Below, piece after piece: positions 24,198-37,300 of a stretch of 64,000 bases of DNA (positions within the stretch are counted from its first letter, which is position 1; every line of letters begins with the position of its first letter). Below the pieces are notes generated by a model. It did not search any database. It saw only the letters and a program-made list of their open reading frames with translations, and was not told the origin of the DNA. A program made the translations under genes and the position numbers. Origin of the DNA: Brugia malayi (taxonomy: Eukaryota > Nematoda > Chromadorea > Rhabditida > Onchocercidae); assembly GCF_000002995.4 (NCBI RefSeq), contig NW_025062476.1:7934501-7998500 (forward strand), in the 5' to 3' direction.

Positions 24198-27100
24198 GTC
24201 TGTGTGCCGTTCGTTCCAAAATACAAAAAAAAAGGATGAAATTTTTGAGAGCAATGAGTTTTTTTTTTAAAAAAGAAACGAGTATGCGTTGGGTAGAAGT
24301 GACAATGAGATAAAGAAACAGGGAATGGCGATGATGGCGCCTGGCACTGGCAGAAATTCGCCACCGGATCGTTTCTGATTTTAAATTCCGTGCAAGAAAT
24401 TTTTGGATTTTTTTATGAGATATGGCATGAGTAGAATTAGGCTACGATTAAGAATAAGGGATAGTGAAGGAAGAGTTTTTAAAGATGAGATAATCAGGAA
24501 TTGCTCCAAACATTGTCACTTCAAGTTTCTGACCTTTTCTGAGTCGTCTCAAATGCTAAAGCTGTTGTTTACCAGGCATATCCTTTTCTCTAATTCTTTT
24601 TTAGACCATATAACAAGAAAAAGATAGCTGCCAACAAGGTTAACCATTTTCATAAACATTTCTAACTTCAAGAAAAGGAGTTTTAAAAATTCCAAAAATC
24701 AGGCGCTTATCCCCACCGTACTTATACACATCAAAATTTCCTTTCAGATTTCAAAACAAGAATTTTGGTTTTAGTAGCAAAAGGATATTATAATTTCTAT
24801 TTGTCAAGAAAAATTGTTCCAGTGCTCAAAACTTGCAATGAAACAACGTGATTTCTGAATAAAACGAAACAATTGAAAACCAATTATCACGATGTTGTTC
24901 ATAAAACAAATGCATAAAATTAAAAGGAGACCTCAGAATTTAAGCTTACATATTTTTCGAAATCTATATCTTTTGTGCTCTAATTGCAATTTATTAGAAG
25001 TTTTAACTCTATGGATCCTTGATAAAAGGAAAGCTGTAATTTTTAATGCCTTAAAACAAAACGTTTCAGAATTCCATACAGACATAACCAATCAATGGAG
25101 ACGAGTGCTTAATAATCAAATTTGCAAAAAAATTTCTGAAAACAAGGGAATATGCCAAGTTAGAAAGTTCGGACTTGAGCTCTAATCTCTTTCATAAGAC
25201 GTATCACTTGAATTTTTATGATTTTTCGAAATTATAATTCAAATTAGGAGGATTTAGATTTGGAAAGATTGATTCGTTCAAACTCAAAGTGAATGATTCA
25301 AGATAGTATCACAAAGCCGAAAGAAAGTCTTTCCCAATCAGATGAGATCAGTTCGACGAAACAAAATTTTTCTCTCCTGAATTTTTCTATTCATAAACCA
25401 CTGAAATAGCATAACTTATCAATTCATTATTTCTGATAACATTTTAGTGAAATGCTGATTCCAGTCCTGCTTTATGTTTTTCATTTAAATAGATGGTTTT
25501 TGATTCGCTGTGCGTGTTCATACATTTTAAGCTTTCTCAACATGATTTTCAATGAGTCATAGCATTGCATTTCCGCTTGACAATAACTTCAGATTATTTT
25601 CAGCATACTTCCTTGCGTTAAAGTGATATGATGCCTCCACGACTCGTCACATTTCGGTCTCGAAACAGCTCAGTAAAAACCAATGATATATTTTTGCTGA
25701 TCTCTGTTTCAAATAATAGAAGAGTCATTCAAATTTTACTTTTTTAAAGTGATTTCTTATTAACTAAAGTAAAGGAGTGCCGTAAAACAATTCCATTAAA
25801 CTGTTACAGTTCTTTAGCAGACGATTTCATCATACTGATTTCAAGAAGACTTATTCACTGTCCTTTAAGATGTCTAGCTACTGACAGCATTAGTAGTAAC
25901 GGGATAAACAAAATTTAGGAAGAGTAGTTGAAAATTTCAACTGCCATTATGTTTTCTAAGATTTCCTTAAAATCTTTCAATAGGAAAAATAACTGCTGAA
26001 ATTTAAGTTTATCATAAATCAAAATAACGAGAAGAACAATAACAGAGCAACATGCAAAAGGAAAGAAATCCTGGTGAATTTCAAAATTACAATATGGAGC
26101 TACGGAAAGATCATATGCTTTTAAAATTTAAAAGAGGAAATTCGTTTTCGGAAATGAAGAAAATTATAAGGAGATTTGAACAATGTATGATCTATGGAAA
26201 ATTAAAAAAATGTTAGCCAGGCTGCCTACTGTTCCTTAATGGTTCTAAAAAATTAGTTACTTAAAAAGCGATGATTTATTATCGCTTTATATCTTTCAAT
26301 ACAATTCTTCATTGCCTACTGCTATGTGTTTGCTAAAGAAATGCTTTAGAAATTTTGTTCTCAGAGATGACTGACGTATATTACTTAATTGAAAAGTATG
26401 TGACAATGACCCATAAAATTTTACTTTTTTAACCTTTCAAGGAAGGGTTCATGTTAAAAAAAAATTTTTTTAAATAATTCATAAGTGTTCCATGCACAAC
26501 ACTGAATTTTTGGAATTAAAGTGTAAAGTAAATTCATTATGTGTGCCTATATACACCAAAGAGAGTACTGCTTCAAGATGAAAAGTACTCCGGTAATTTC
26601 ATCTTGATTTTAATGATCACAAAAGAAAGTTATAACAGATTTTATGGATAAGAAGGAAAGTAAATTCATTCTACAAGAAACCAATTGCCATTTCTTTGAG
26701 ACGTTAGAAATCATTGCACTATGAAGCAATGTGGCTTTGCCCCATGTCAGCCAGGAAAAAAATTCCAAAAATTTTTTGTTGAGTAAAAACTGCAGCAGCG
26801 GCAGTTACACATAATTCGACGCCAAGCAAAAACGATAGGCACATATGGATGGATGCAGGCAATTCGCTACAAAAAATCGTTTAATATGGATACAGAAGAA
26901 TGCGCACTCGTCCCTTCCCTTTTTTCCTCCTTGCAGTAGTCGCCAGCTTCATTCCCATTATAGCCCCAAACTCTGTCTTCAACGGCCTACCTCGACAACT
27001 CCATCCTTTTTCATTCTTTGTTCCACGTTTGAAAGAATAGCTTAAGAATTGAAAGATTATTACATGTATAGTGAAAAAATCCTTTCCTCGTCCGGACAAA

Positions 27101-29551
27101 AAATCCATTTTTGAAAACTCGCTTTTTAAGCGAAAAAAAAAAATCCAGCTAGCCGGCAAATTGTAGGTATCAGAGCTCAGAGCTCCGACAACTACTTTTT
27201 CTCAACATCGCTTGCCTTGCCCTCGTATCACTTCAGACCAGTAGCAATAATAGTGGCATAAATCGCCTTCTGCACCCCTCAAAATGAATAAATCACAAAA
27301 AAATCAAACAATCCAAGGGCATTTTTTGATTGAATTACATCCTTTTTTTTCATCTTTTTACGCTCACAATCAAAATTTATTATAACGAAAAATTTCTTTT
27401 GGACTTTCTAAAATTGTTGGAAGAAAGTGTATTGAAGGTGTTTTTGAAGCGACAGCTACTTTTCATTATGAATTTTTCTGTAAAAAAAGCAATCAGCAAC
27501 CACTGTTCCTGATTACTTTTGTTAGCTATGTAGAAGCTATGTAAAACGAAAACACTAAAGTTGGAGATGATCATTTCAAAATATTAAAGCGACATAATAG
27601 CAGATTGATAATGCAGGGAAAAAGCTAACATGGAAAGAACTTTCTTTCTCGATGTCATTGGATAATTAGTAGAAAAACCAAGGTTTTGCATTCTAAAAAG
27701 GTTAGAATTGTGTCCAGTAGTCTTCCAGATTATCAATATCATGAGCAGTGCTAAGAAATAGTTTGAAAGTAAGGGAAAGGGAAAAAAGTTTTTTTTTCAA
27801 GGACGGTGACCCCTCTTCAGTTTTCAGTCCCTCTTGAAAAAACAGGCGGAAAAACTGGACAGTTGGTCATTCATTTGACTATGCTGAGAGGGTAGTGTAT
27901 GTTCAGCATTCGTGGGGTCAACTATTAAAGAGCTGGAGCTCTCTGGTCAAATTCAACACCTCTCATCAAATTTAATACTCCATCTCTCCTTCCTTCTGTA
28001 ACTCGACCTCTCTTGTATTCCGTTTTCCTATTCCAACCATCCCATAAATTGGGTTTTTCATCTTCGAACGATCGAGCAAACAAATTCCAAATGGAAGAAT
28101 GATTGCCACAAAACAGCTGACTTCCTATCTTTCTGACTTCCTATTTTTCTTAATTCTCTGCAACTCACTATTTCCAATCTCTATCTATCTAATTTCCGAG
28201 TTATTATGCTCTTTCCAGATCTCTGATCACTAATCTTTCTTGATAATGGTCATTTAATTTAGGCTGCCCAACAAAGGTCAATTTACGTCTGCTGGAAAAA
28301 ATTTTTGCTCTCTCACACATCAAAAATGATTTAACCAAGTCGCAATCTGCCCAATACTGTAATGCACGCACTATCAGAAGGCCTTTCATATGAGTGATAA
28401 CAGTTTACATGAATCCAAAGTAAACTCTTTTAAAGTAATCGATTCATAACTTTTTACTTCTCCAAAAAAAAAAAGTGGAATACATCATGTTTTTTCCTCC
28501 TCTCATACTTTCGAACAGTGTAGACCAATAGGGTCTCATAAAGCGGAAGGTTATATATTCTATCTAAAAAGGTTCGATGTCTGGTGGGATACTTTATCAC
28601 ATGAACGCAGGTATACAGCAGTGATAAGGGTATACGAATTCATAAGCATGAGCAAAGTGAATGAAAGTTACAACCATAAGATTTAAACTTGGAAGATGTC
28701 GTTTTATAATATTAAAGATTAATTAGCAAAACAAGAAAACCTAAATGTGATTTTGCATCTTACCACTTGTCATTTGGATATTTTTTTGGACCTACTTTTT
28801 AATTCTACAATTTTGTAATAATTCATTTTCTTTATATTATTTTAAAATAATCAAATGCAACGGAAAAAAAAAACTGAAAGATGCGAAGGGAATGTATCTG
28901 CTGTAAAAATTTGCATTTGTGATCGCTTCACAAGGAGCAGTTGGATCAAATGGTAGTAGTCCTTTACTCGCACTTCATCTTACCGCAAAAAAAAAAATTC
29001 CCATCTCCCGAATGAACTTGACCTCTACCCAATTCTTTTGCAATCAGCTTTTTTACACGGATGAAAATCACTTTCTCTTCTGAATCCTTCACAGCATAAT
29101 AACTTTACACTGTTTTTTTCTTACGGAAAAGCTTAAACGTAAAATTTAAGATTTTTGTACGAAGAAAAAATGTAGCAAGATCAGTTTGTCCTTTTTACTG
29201 TATGAATAAAATAATATTATAAAAATTGTCGCATTTCCTAAAGACGAAAGTTTTTTAAAAAGTTATCAAGTTTCGAAATCATACACAAACGGTGCACAAC
29301 TGATGAGACAGTAGGCTAGGTACGTTTATATTCTAAGATTCTCTGTTGTCTGTTGGGTGTGCTGATGAGCAACAACGTAATGGTATTATTTGTGAAATGA
29401 AAACAAATATTAAACATAAATCATCAGTAATGTCCACGTATCATGCAAGCAAAGAATCAGATTCCAAAAAATACCTGTAAGTCCGGTTTTTCCGAGATTC
29501 TCTACAATTTGATCGCAAAATGAAATTCAAACAGTGTTGCTTTCTATTTCC
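24198..29551. other. Mostly non-coding; GC-richer island at about 26800-27260
   Basis: No gene is supported. The island at about 26800-27260 has more C and G than its surroundings (e.g. 26900-27005) and open frames on both strands, so it might be a promoter or an isolated exon; no splice-consistent partner was found. A smaller GC patch lies at about 24320-24375. Confidence 0.3.
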
Positions 29552-29980
29552 TTAGAACTGCTTTAAAATTGAATGCCTGAAAAGATCCCAAAGTTGATCT
29601 TTTCTACAAATGCACTCAAGATGTGGTTGAAAATATTCAAGAATTAAGAGTATTTTTCTGTTCAGGCTATTCAACATTGCTTGTCTTTTTACATTTCGTA
29701 CACATGTGTTGTTTGAAATTTTGGAAAAAAAACTAGTTCGAAAATCACAAAATGGTCTGTTCAAGTTTTGACGCCAACTTTTGTTGATTCTAAAGGAGCT
29801 AAAAAATGCAAAACAATTAAGCGATTTCATAGATTTCAAGCGTTGTGTCCTCTGTAATATTGATTTGTGGCAGTGATCTGTTGTTTTCATGTATAATGGG
29901 GTGCTGACGAAGAAATGAATTCGCTTCATTCCAGTTTCACTTCTATATTCCTTGGCTTCTGACCAGTGGCTCAACACCAA
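29552..29980 (-). other. Unassigned open frame, 142 codons
   Basis: A 429-nt stretch without a stop on the minus strand, the longest unassigned frame in the window. The frame opens with TTG; the first in-frame ATG is 18 codons in, leaving about 125 codons. The product is basic and rich in Arg, Lys, Phe, Ser and Asn, without a recognisable domain, signal peptide or repeat. In DNA of this base composition a frame of this length is uncommon but possible by chance. It could be a single-exon gene, an exon or the relic of an element. Confidence 0.2.
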
Positions 29981-32900
29981 TCTTTCTAACCAATATTTCG
30001 TTTTTTTTTTTACATTCGTGTAAATTTTTTTTTTTTACAAATATTTGTCATCACCGCTTTTAGCGTAAAAGTATAAGGACACCCACCATATGAACGACAA
30101 TAAGAAAGCAAGAAGGTTGGAGGTGGAGCGACTAAATTGGAGGCGGCGCCAGGAAGTCTCCGAAATCATTCATTGGAGGATGACAACATTTTGCTGAAGT
30201 TTTGGTACCATATACCATTTAGACAACCTATCGACAAAATATGGACAAATTTTTTATTTGGTATTGAATTTCAGTGGTAGCTCATTTAGAGATGACTTTA
30301 TTTATTCAAATTGTCGGAATATTAAGCTCTGCAGCCATTCAAATATGACATTAATATGGTACTTGGTCATCAAGGGCATACACAATATATACATCTAGAA
30401 TACAAAAATTTTGACTTCTTGAAAATTCCTATCTAATATATATGAAATCCGGAAATTATAATTTCATGATTACTTTAAGAATGTGGAACTTCCAATAACT
30501 AATCACGTTCATGATTAGTTATTGGAAGTCCGGTTATCTGAAACTATGTGTGGAAAATCTAGAAAAACAGATGACGTATAACTCGAAATCCTTCCTAACT
30601 TGATTCCATGGGAAAACAGCGCTGACACAAGAGTTTTGTCTCCCATAGGTTTTATATTTAAATTTTTTTTGGTTATGAATAAATGTGATTGAAACTAAAA
30701 TAAATTAAATTTGGTTGGATCAATGAAATGTTGTGAGCAAATCCTAAATTTCTACACAAATGAAAGTCTCATAAAAAGTGAATCTAGTGAAAAGTAGACT
30801 AAAGCACAAAAATTAAGCGGCTTCCTGATTTCAGGGAAATTAAATGTAGCTATGATTTTAATTGAAATAATTGGAAATCGATTAGAAAGCATTCGAATAA
30901 TAGACTAAAAAATTACCGTAATAGCTGTATAAAAACGTTGATACGCGTGCACCCTGATTCACACTACTCGATCACTTCAACTGAAAAAGCAATACTTCAG
31001 CGCAATACATTCTCAGATCTCTTCAAAAATTCGAAAAAAGCTGTTTTTCGATAATCCTAAATAAAAAACTTTTTGATGACAAAAGATAGAATGAGCACTC
31101 CCTTGATTAAAAGGTGATTATAAAGTTATTCTATAATTAGGCAAGTAAATGGCATAAATAACTTGTTAGAAATATATTTTTCAGACGCTGTCATCCAGTT
31201 TATACTGATATGTTCATTACCTGAAATTTTGGCAATTTTGATCTCTTACATTTTCTTTTATATAAAATTTTGGTTTAAGTTAAAACGCTAATTCGGTGTT
31301 AGCAGTCTACATTGATATCGAAGGGAAAAAAGGATAATAAACTTTTCGATATATAGCATGAAATAAACGCTCTAAAAAATTTTAGAAAGCAATAATTTTT
31401 ATCACTTACGAATAAAAAAATAAATCTACGCTTCTTTTTGAAACGACAGTTTAAAAAAAAACAACAATTTTTTAATAATTGGTTTTTTTTTTTTCATATT
31501 TTGATATATTCACATTTACGACGAATTCCTAAATTTCGACTTAGACTGCTTTTGGATTTTCTATTGGTTTATCGCCCGAATTGATGTGGGATTTACGTCC
31601 ACTGTTTGTAGCAGTTTAAATCGATAAATATATGAATCCAAAATTAATTCGTATCAGTGATTCTTCACTGAACTACCGTCGTAAAATCAACGATACCAAA
31701 CGTGTTCTGACTTTCTGTTTATTGCCTGGTGCCTTACAGATAATATTAAAATTTCCTAAAATCTGTAGATTGCAATTTTATCAAAAAAGAATGAATAATC
31801 AAATCAAATCAAACCGAACTCAAAATTTGACTCACTATGAATAAGTAATTATCTTTTCCCGGAATTACAAATTGGGAATTTCGAGACTTATATAACGTTT
31901 AATTTCTGACGTTATTAGCAATTCATCATATAGAAATAGAGTATTTGGAAGTTAAAAAATACTTTTTTAGATAATGACGTATCGAAGGTCAAATCAATGA
32001 ATTTGAATTTAGGAATAGAAAGGTATAGAAGGCGCTACGCATTCAACGATATGGAAATGAAATGAAAACCAAACGGTCACTGATTCTCTCTCTTATATTG
32101 CACTGGTCAGTGAAAATGCAAGCAAGTGAGAGAGGAATTTAGTTAAAGGTGCCTCATTTCTACAGCCTGACCCCACCCTTTCAAATTCTATTGTAACAGT
32201 TGGAATAAGTTCTGAAAAACTGTATAAATTAAGGATAAACATCAATGGTTAAAGAGAGATACAAAGAATATCGAGTAGAAGCATTGTGGCAGACATAGTT
32301 AGACAACAAAAACTATAACTGCTTGTTAGTTTTCGATAAAAAAACTTTGACAAGAAACTTTTAGAACAATAGAGAAGAAAGATAAAACAATGAAGGATGA
32401 TAGGTCAGCCTTGGAACGACAATAAAAAGTAACAGCACAATGATACTAATTAAAGGCGGTAGAAACATCGCAAATTCAACCTTCTTCCCGCGCTATCAAA
32501 AATTTGATTAGAAAAGCTTCAAGAAATTAAATTTTATCTCCCATAATTTTCCGAAGCTTTAATGACTGAATTTCATTTAAATTTCTATCCCGATATTATA
32601 ATCTCAATTTATAGTTGTACACTCAATTCACAGAAGCAAATTCACAAAGGAAATCTCTATTTCAGCGGTGTTCGAATTGAACCCTGAATAAAAATATAGA
32701 CTCTATGTAACTGAAATATACACTTGTTTAAAGTTATTTGTCTACTTTCCTTATCCATAACATTACATCAAATAGGAACTTTGTTGCAATAGAAACAATG
32801 TTTGAGTAAGGAAAGAACCAAACATCATATATATATTAATATTTCTTGCCTTCTGAAGTTTTAAAAGGTGAAGAATTCCAGCACTTTTTACTCTATTAAA

Positions 32901-33847
32901 GGACAATATTAGGCTGGAACATTATAAATTTGACCTTCTGCTTCGTCCCGCTATGAAAAATAGTAAATAATAATACATATGAAATTTATAGCGGTCATTT
33001 GCATCTGTTCTGTTTGCTGAACTGCTTATTTTATCCATTTTCTGCTTTTGTACTCATTCCAAGTATGTTCACCAGGTGCTGCTTTTTGTTTTACTTCGGA
33101 AAGATGCTAGAATAAAAATGAAATGTCCAATGATGAAGATCAGATATAATTAGCCACACAACACAAGAAGATTGTAGACAAATATAATTACAGTACATTT
33201 TCAATTCTGTAAAAAATTAGGCTTCTTTAACAATTTGTTAAACAAAGAAGTAGCGACACATCGAGCACTTCCGCCAATTTTTATAGCTTTGTTTAGATAT
33301 TTTTCTTTCATATTTAAAGTACGCTATAAAGATGTTTTAATTATGACTGCTTTAACCAGGGTAGAAAAAAAACTATGAGAAAGACTTGATGTGTTAAGCA
33401 GGTTTTTTAGCTCGATTAAAATTGTAAAGGCATCTTAACATAAATGAGAAAAGAATCTGAAGGTCTAAAGTTGCTGCACTCCTTTATTGCCGTTATCAGA
33501 GTAATTTCAGGCAGTAAAGCATGTTTTCTGTAAAGGAATTTCGATAATTCAATCTTAAATAATTCCGTCAAATGTTATCGTGTCTTTACAATGTGGAAAA
33601 TGATGAGGACAAAGTGAAAGCACATAATACCTAACTTCCTAGAAATAAAAAAACTTTGTCTAACCCACTAATTTTTTTCACAATGTTTACAAATATAAGA
33701 AAAAAAACTTTAAGAAGTAAATAGACAAGTAAATAAATGTACATAAATATATGTTTTATGTTCAGAATTTTAATAAAATGATGGTATAAAAAATCATTGT
33801 TGAATTACTATTGAAAATTTTATTTTGAAGGTCATTTTTGTTGTCCA
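29981..33847. other. Non-coding AT-rich stretch
   Basis: No exon set was found. It contains the 18-bp hairpin at 30488-30529 and a GC-richer purine patch at about 30115-30180. Confidence 0.4.
30488..30529. repeat. Perfect inverted repeat, 18-bp stem, 6-base loop
   Basis: ACTTCCAATAACTAATCA (30488-30505) and its exact reverse complement (30512-30529) flank the loop CGTTCA. It is the longest perfect short-loop palindrome noticed in the window. A palindrome of this length is very unlikely by chance in 64 kb, so it may be a recent slippage/template-switch event, a tiny mobile element relic or a structured RNA. Confidence 0.85.
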
Positions 33848-34171
33848 GTGATATACTTTCTCGCAAAGAACAATCTTTTCGAGCGCACAAATACTGAAAA
33901 ACTTTTGGTATATGTGAAAATTTTCAGAGTTTTATCACTTGGAAGGACTGTTGTTTTCGGTGGTCAATATCATTTCTTTTTTGAAGGTCACTCCAAATGC
34001 ATGATGAAGATGAAATGCGGCGATAAAACCGCACTAGTGGACATTGCAGTAGCCATTTGCCCGGGGTCAAATCAAATTAGTGTTGCTTTTGGGAAAAAGA
34101 TGCATTCGGTTTTACTAGTACCAAAAATTTTCAATGCTACTGAGGCGATTCGTTGTTTCTGTAACCGTTGA
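33848..34171 (+). other. Unassigned open frame or terminal exon, 107 codons
   Basis: A plus-strand frame ends at TGA 34169-34171. Its second half is better balanced in composition than the flanks and reads like protein (…GDKTALVDIAVAICPGSNQ…). A good acceptor (AAAATTTTCAG) falls at about 33927, so the coding part may be an exon from there to the stop. No ATG lies in the first half. A shorter minus-strand frame with an ATG (34300-34115) overlaps its end, so only one strand at most is likely real. I recognise no family. Confidence 0.25.
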
Positions 34172-34300
34172 ACCTTTCCTCTCTGCAGTTTTTCTTTTTT
34201 CATTGTTCACATTAAATTCCAGCCACGATACACAAGTCTCTTTAATATCGTCCGGAAGGAAGTACACCCACAGAGAGGTCAACTGACAGGGGTCAGTCAT
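34115..34300 (-). other. Alternative open frame, 61 codons, antisense to the previous one
   Basis: Starts with ATG at 34300 and ends at TAG 34117-34115. The residues are diverse (MTDPCQLTSLWVYFLPDDIK...), unlike AT-driven frames, and the region is locally GC-richer. No domain, no partner exon in phase (the candidate acceptor to the left runs into stops in all frames). Low support. Confidence 0.15.
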
Positions 34301-37300
34301 TTTGTGCTTCTATCCAAACCCACTCAAAATGATGTGAAGCCCGCCAGTTCCTCCGCAATTCAACAAAATGCACTATTTAATCATTCGCTCTCATTGTTTC
34401 CAATGATCTTTCGTCAATTTCACAAAACACTAATCTCTTTAAATCTAAAGCACACCTCATCACTTCACTTTATCATTCGAAAATATTCACTCAATCTTTT
34501 TTTCATTTCATACCATTATAAATAATATTTGTGAAGAAATTATGAAAATTATTTTACCACAAAACTTATTTAATTCAAATCAAACATTAAGTAGTCTTTA
34601 AAATAGCTAATTTAAAATGTCAGAAAAAGAAGAATACTTGAAAATATTGTTAGGTCAAGAAGTCCACAAAGTTAACAAAATGAATGCGCTAAAATAATTT
34701 CTGGAATCATTGTGAAACGATATTTTTGATTGTTAGCATCTTGATGTGAATTGTAATAAAGCTGTAATTCATATTGTCCATTATCAAGAATTTCAATCTG
34801 TATCCTATTTTTCAGTTTATCCTTCGCAATAATAAAACACCTTTTTTTTTTTTTTCAAATAGCTATATTAGTAGGAATTCGTTCCGAGAGTTATTGAAGG
34901 AGAGCTAAAGCGAGTTGGTATATTTATGCCATAGCTGTCAATTGGGCTTGTGTCAACTGCGGGTCAGTGTAATTTCTTTATTATTACCTAAGAGAAGATA
35001 CATTGATTTCACGGAATCCATTTTATACTCACTTTCGAATTGAATAATCAACTATAGATAGCCAAACTTACATCTTATCTAACCGAACTATATTGTGCTT
35101 AACATTTCATGTTAGACGACTAGGTTTTCAAATCAGAAATTACCATTCGTTACAGAAATATTTGAATTGAGAGATAATTTTTGAAATGGAATAACAGATC
35201 AAGAAAGCATGTTAACATAAAGAAACAGAATAAGTAAAAATATAGGTATGTGGCGCCGTTTTGAGTGAACGGTGTTGGATGTTGAATACGAAATAGAGTT
35301 TTTCTTTTTTAAAGGTTGGATTAGGATGGGAGAAGAGGAGATCGTGAGGAGAAGGGAAATATAACGATAGGGTCAAAAGGAAGTAAAGGTAGAACGGGGA
35401 GAGAAAAGATTGCTGCTATTACTATCAAAATGCGTAAATTCCTAAAATAGTCGACCCGAGAAAAGATGGATAGGGTATAGGATTGCAGGAAAGGTTTTTT
35501 CATCGGATGGCATAGCTCCGAAGAAAAATATGATTTTAGCTGCTCCTGCTCCACACAGTTTTTCCCAATTTTTTGGCGATTTGAAGCAAATGACTACCCT
35601 ACAAATATCAACCAAACGGATGAAAAAGGCAGGCGGTAAATATATACACACATACACATACAGACACACACACATACATACATATATATACATGTACACA
35701 TACCAACACATTAATAAAAGTTTAATAATCAGTGCAATTTTACCACATAAAAAGTAACACTTAAACTGCAAAAGAATTATTGCCAACAATAATTTAAATC
35801 TCATCCAAAAAACATTTATCGCAATGATTTGGAATGCAACATTGCCACATTTCAAAATGCATAGTGCTTACGAGCACAATATGGATGGGTTGTTTTTTAG
35901 ATGACAACAAAAGGTCATGCAGGTCATGTGTATTACCTCTTAACGATGTATATGATTTTTAAATAATTGCTTCTCCTTTTTCATTTAAAAATCGGATCAG
36001 TAGTGTTACTATCAATCATTGAAGCGTGTTTTGAATTTGACAAGCTTGCTTGCAAAAACTGCTAACCACTATGATCTTGTCCATTGTGCTAGATTTCCAC
36101 TTTTTACTTACAAGGGATAGGGAAATTATAACAAGAAGAAAATGGTAACAGAAACATGAAATAAAAAACTATAAACTAAAAACAGAAATGCATTAATCGC
36201 ACATAAATGAAAATTAAAACTAAAAAAGTGTGTGTATAAGAAAGAGGAAAAACGAGATTAAAAGGAAAAAAGCGTAAAGAAAATTTAATAAAATGGATGA
36301 AGAATCACCACAAAACTCTAATATTGCCAATTTGGAGCCAATTTTTTGACATACATTGCGGTTTTCTTCACGAACTCTATATTGCGTGACCAAAGCTTTC
36401 GATAGAATTTTTTTAAATTAAAATTTTATTATCCAAAACGATGATGAAGTCTAAGCATCGTGTAGCGTTGTATTTGGCATGAAGCTTGGAGATGGACCGG
36501 GAGAGAGAACACTGAATTCTTATGATTAATTCAGAAGTTAATCGTCATTTTTATTGAGAAAGAGAAAATCTTTGATCTTATCAGTCTAAACTTTTTTAAC
36601 AATGCTAATTTCATTTATTTCACATTTTCTTCCTTTTCTTAATTCTGGATATCCTTACAATTTAGTCGTAAAAAAAGATCCTAAATAAAATTTTCATTAA
36701 GGGCCTAATTATAATAATTTATCTACTTAAAAATCATAGTCTTTAAATATTCAAAAAAAAAAAAAAGTGCGCGAACATATTGTAGCTGTTTTATTTTAAA
36801 TGTAAGTCAGTTCGTCTGTTAGAACAATTTTAAACTATGCAGTAGAAATCAGAAGTCTTGAAATTAGCTTCCAGTAAATTTCGCTTTTGTTTCGCCATCA
36901 ATTGAAATAAGTACTAAAAAAACATTATTGTTGTGAAAATTTTTTTCAAGTAAAAATTAATTAGGCTCAAGAGTGGTTTAATTGTGTGCAAGCTATAGAA
37001 TCACTGTATTTCGTCTGACCAGTAAAATATGGCATAAAATAATTATAAATAATTTATCTAACTATTTATCCATTTACCTGAATTTATCTGAATCATTTTG
37101 CTAGCTATTTATGTGAATCATTTTTTACATTAATGCCTTCATAAATAGCAAGTAATCATTAATTAATCTGCGTACCTGGTATGATTATTTTTCATAGGAT
37201 CATAATTGATCAGAATTTCTGCGGGTAAAAATACACTAAATTGGGGTAGTGCAATAACTACAGGAATAACAATGATAAGTGAAAGGAAAATGGTCTTAAA

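Noticed and set aside
23890..24364. Several Cys-Val, Thr-His and Thr-Asp-Arg-Gln frames on both strands
   Set aside because: All run through the TG/TCTG microsatellite.
28561..28590. GGTTCGATG phrase recalling a tRNA T-arm
   Set aside because: No acceptor stem, D-arm or anticodon arm can be built around it.
35442..35855. Minus-strand frame of 137 codons
   Set aside because: Its middle is the CA/TA microsatellite; the flanks show no domain or splice support.
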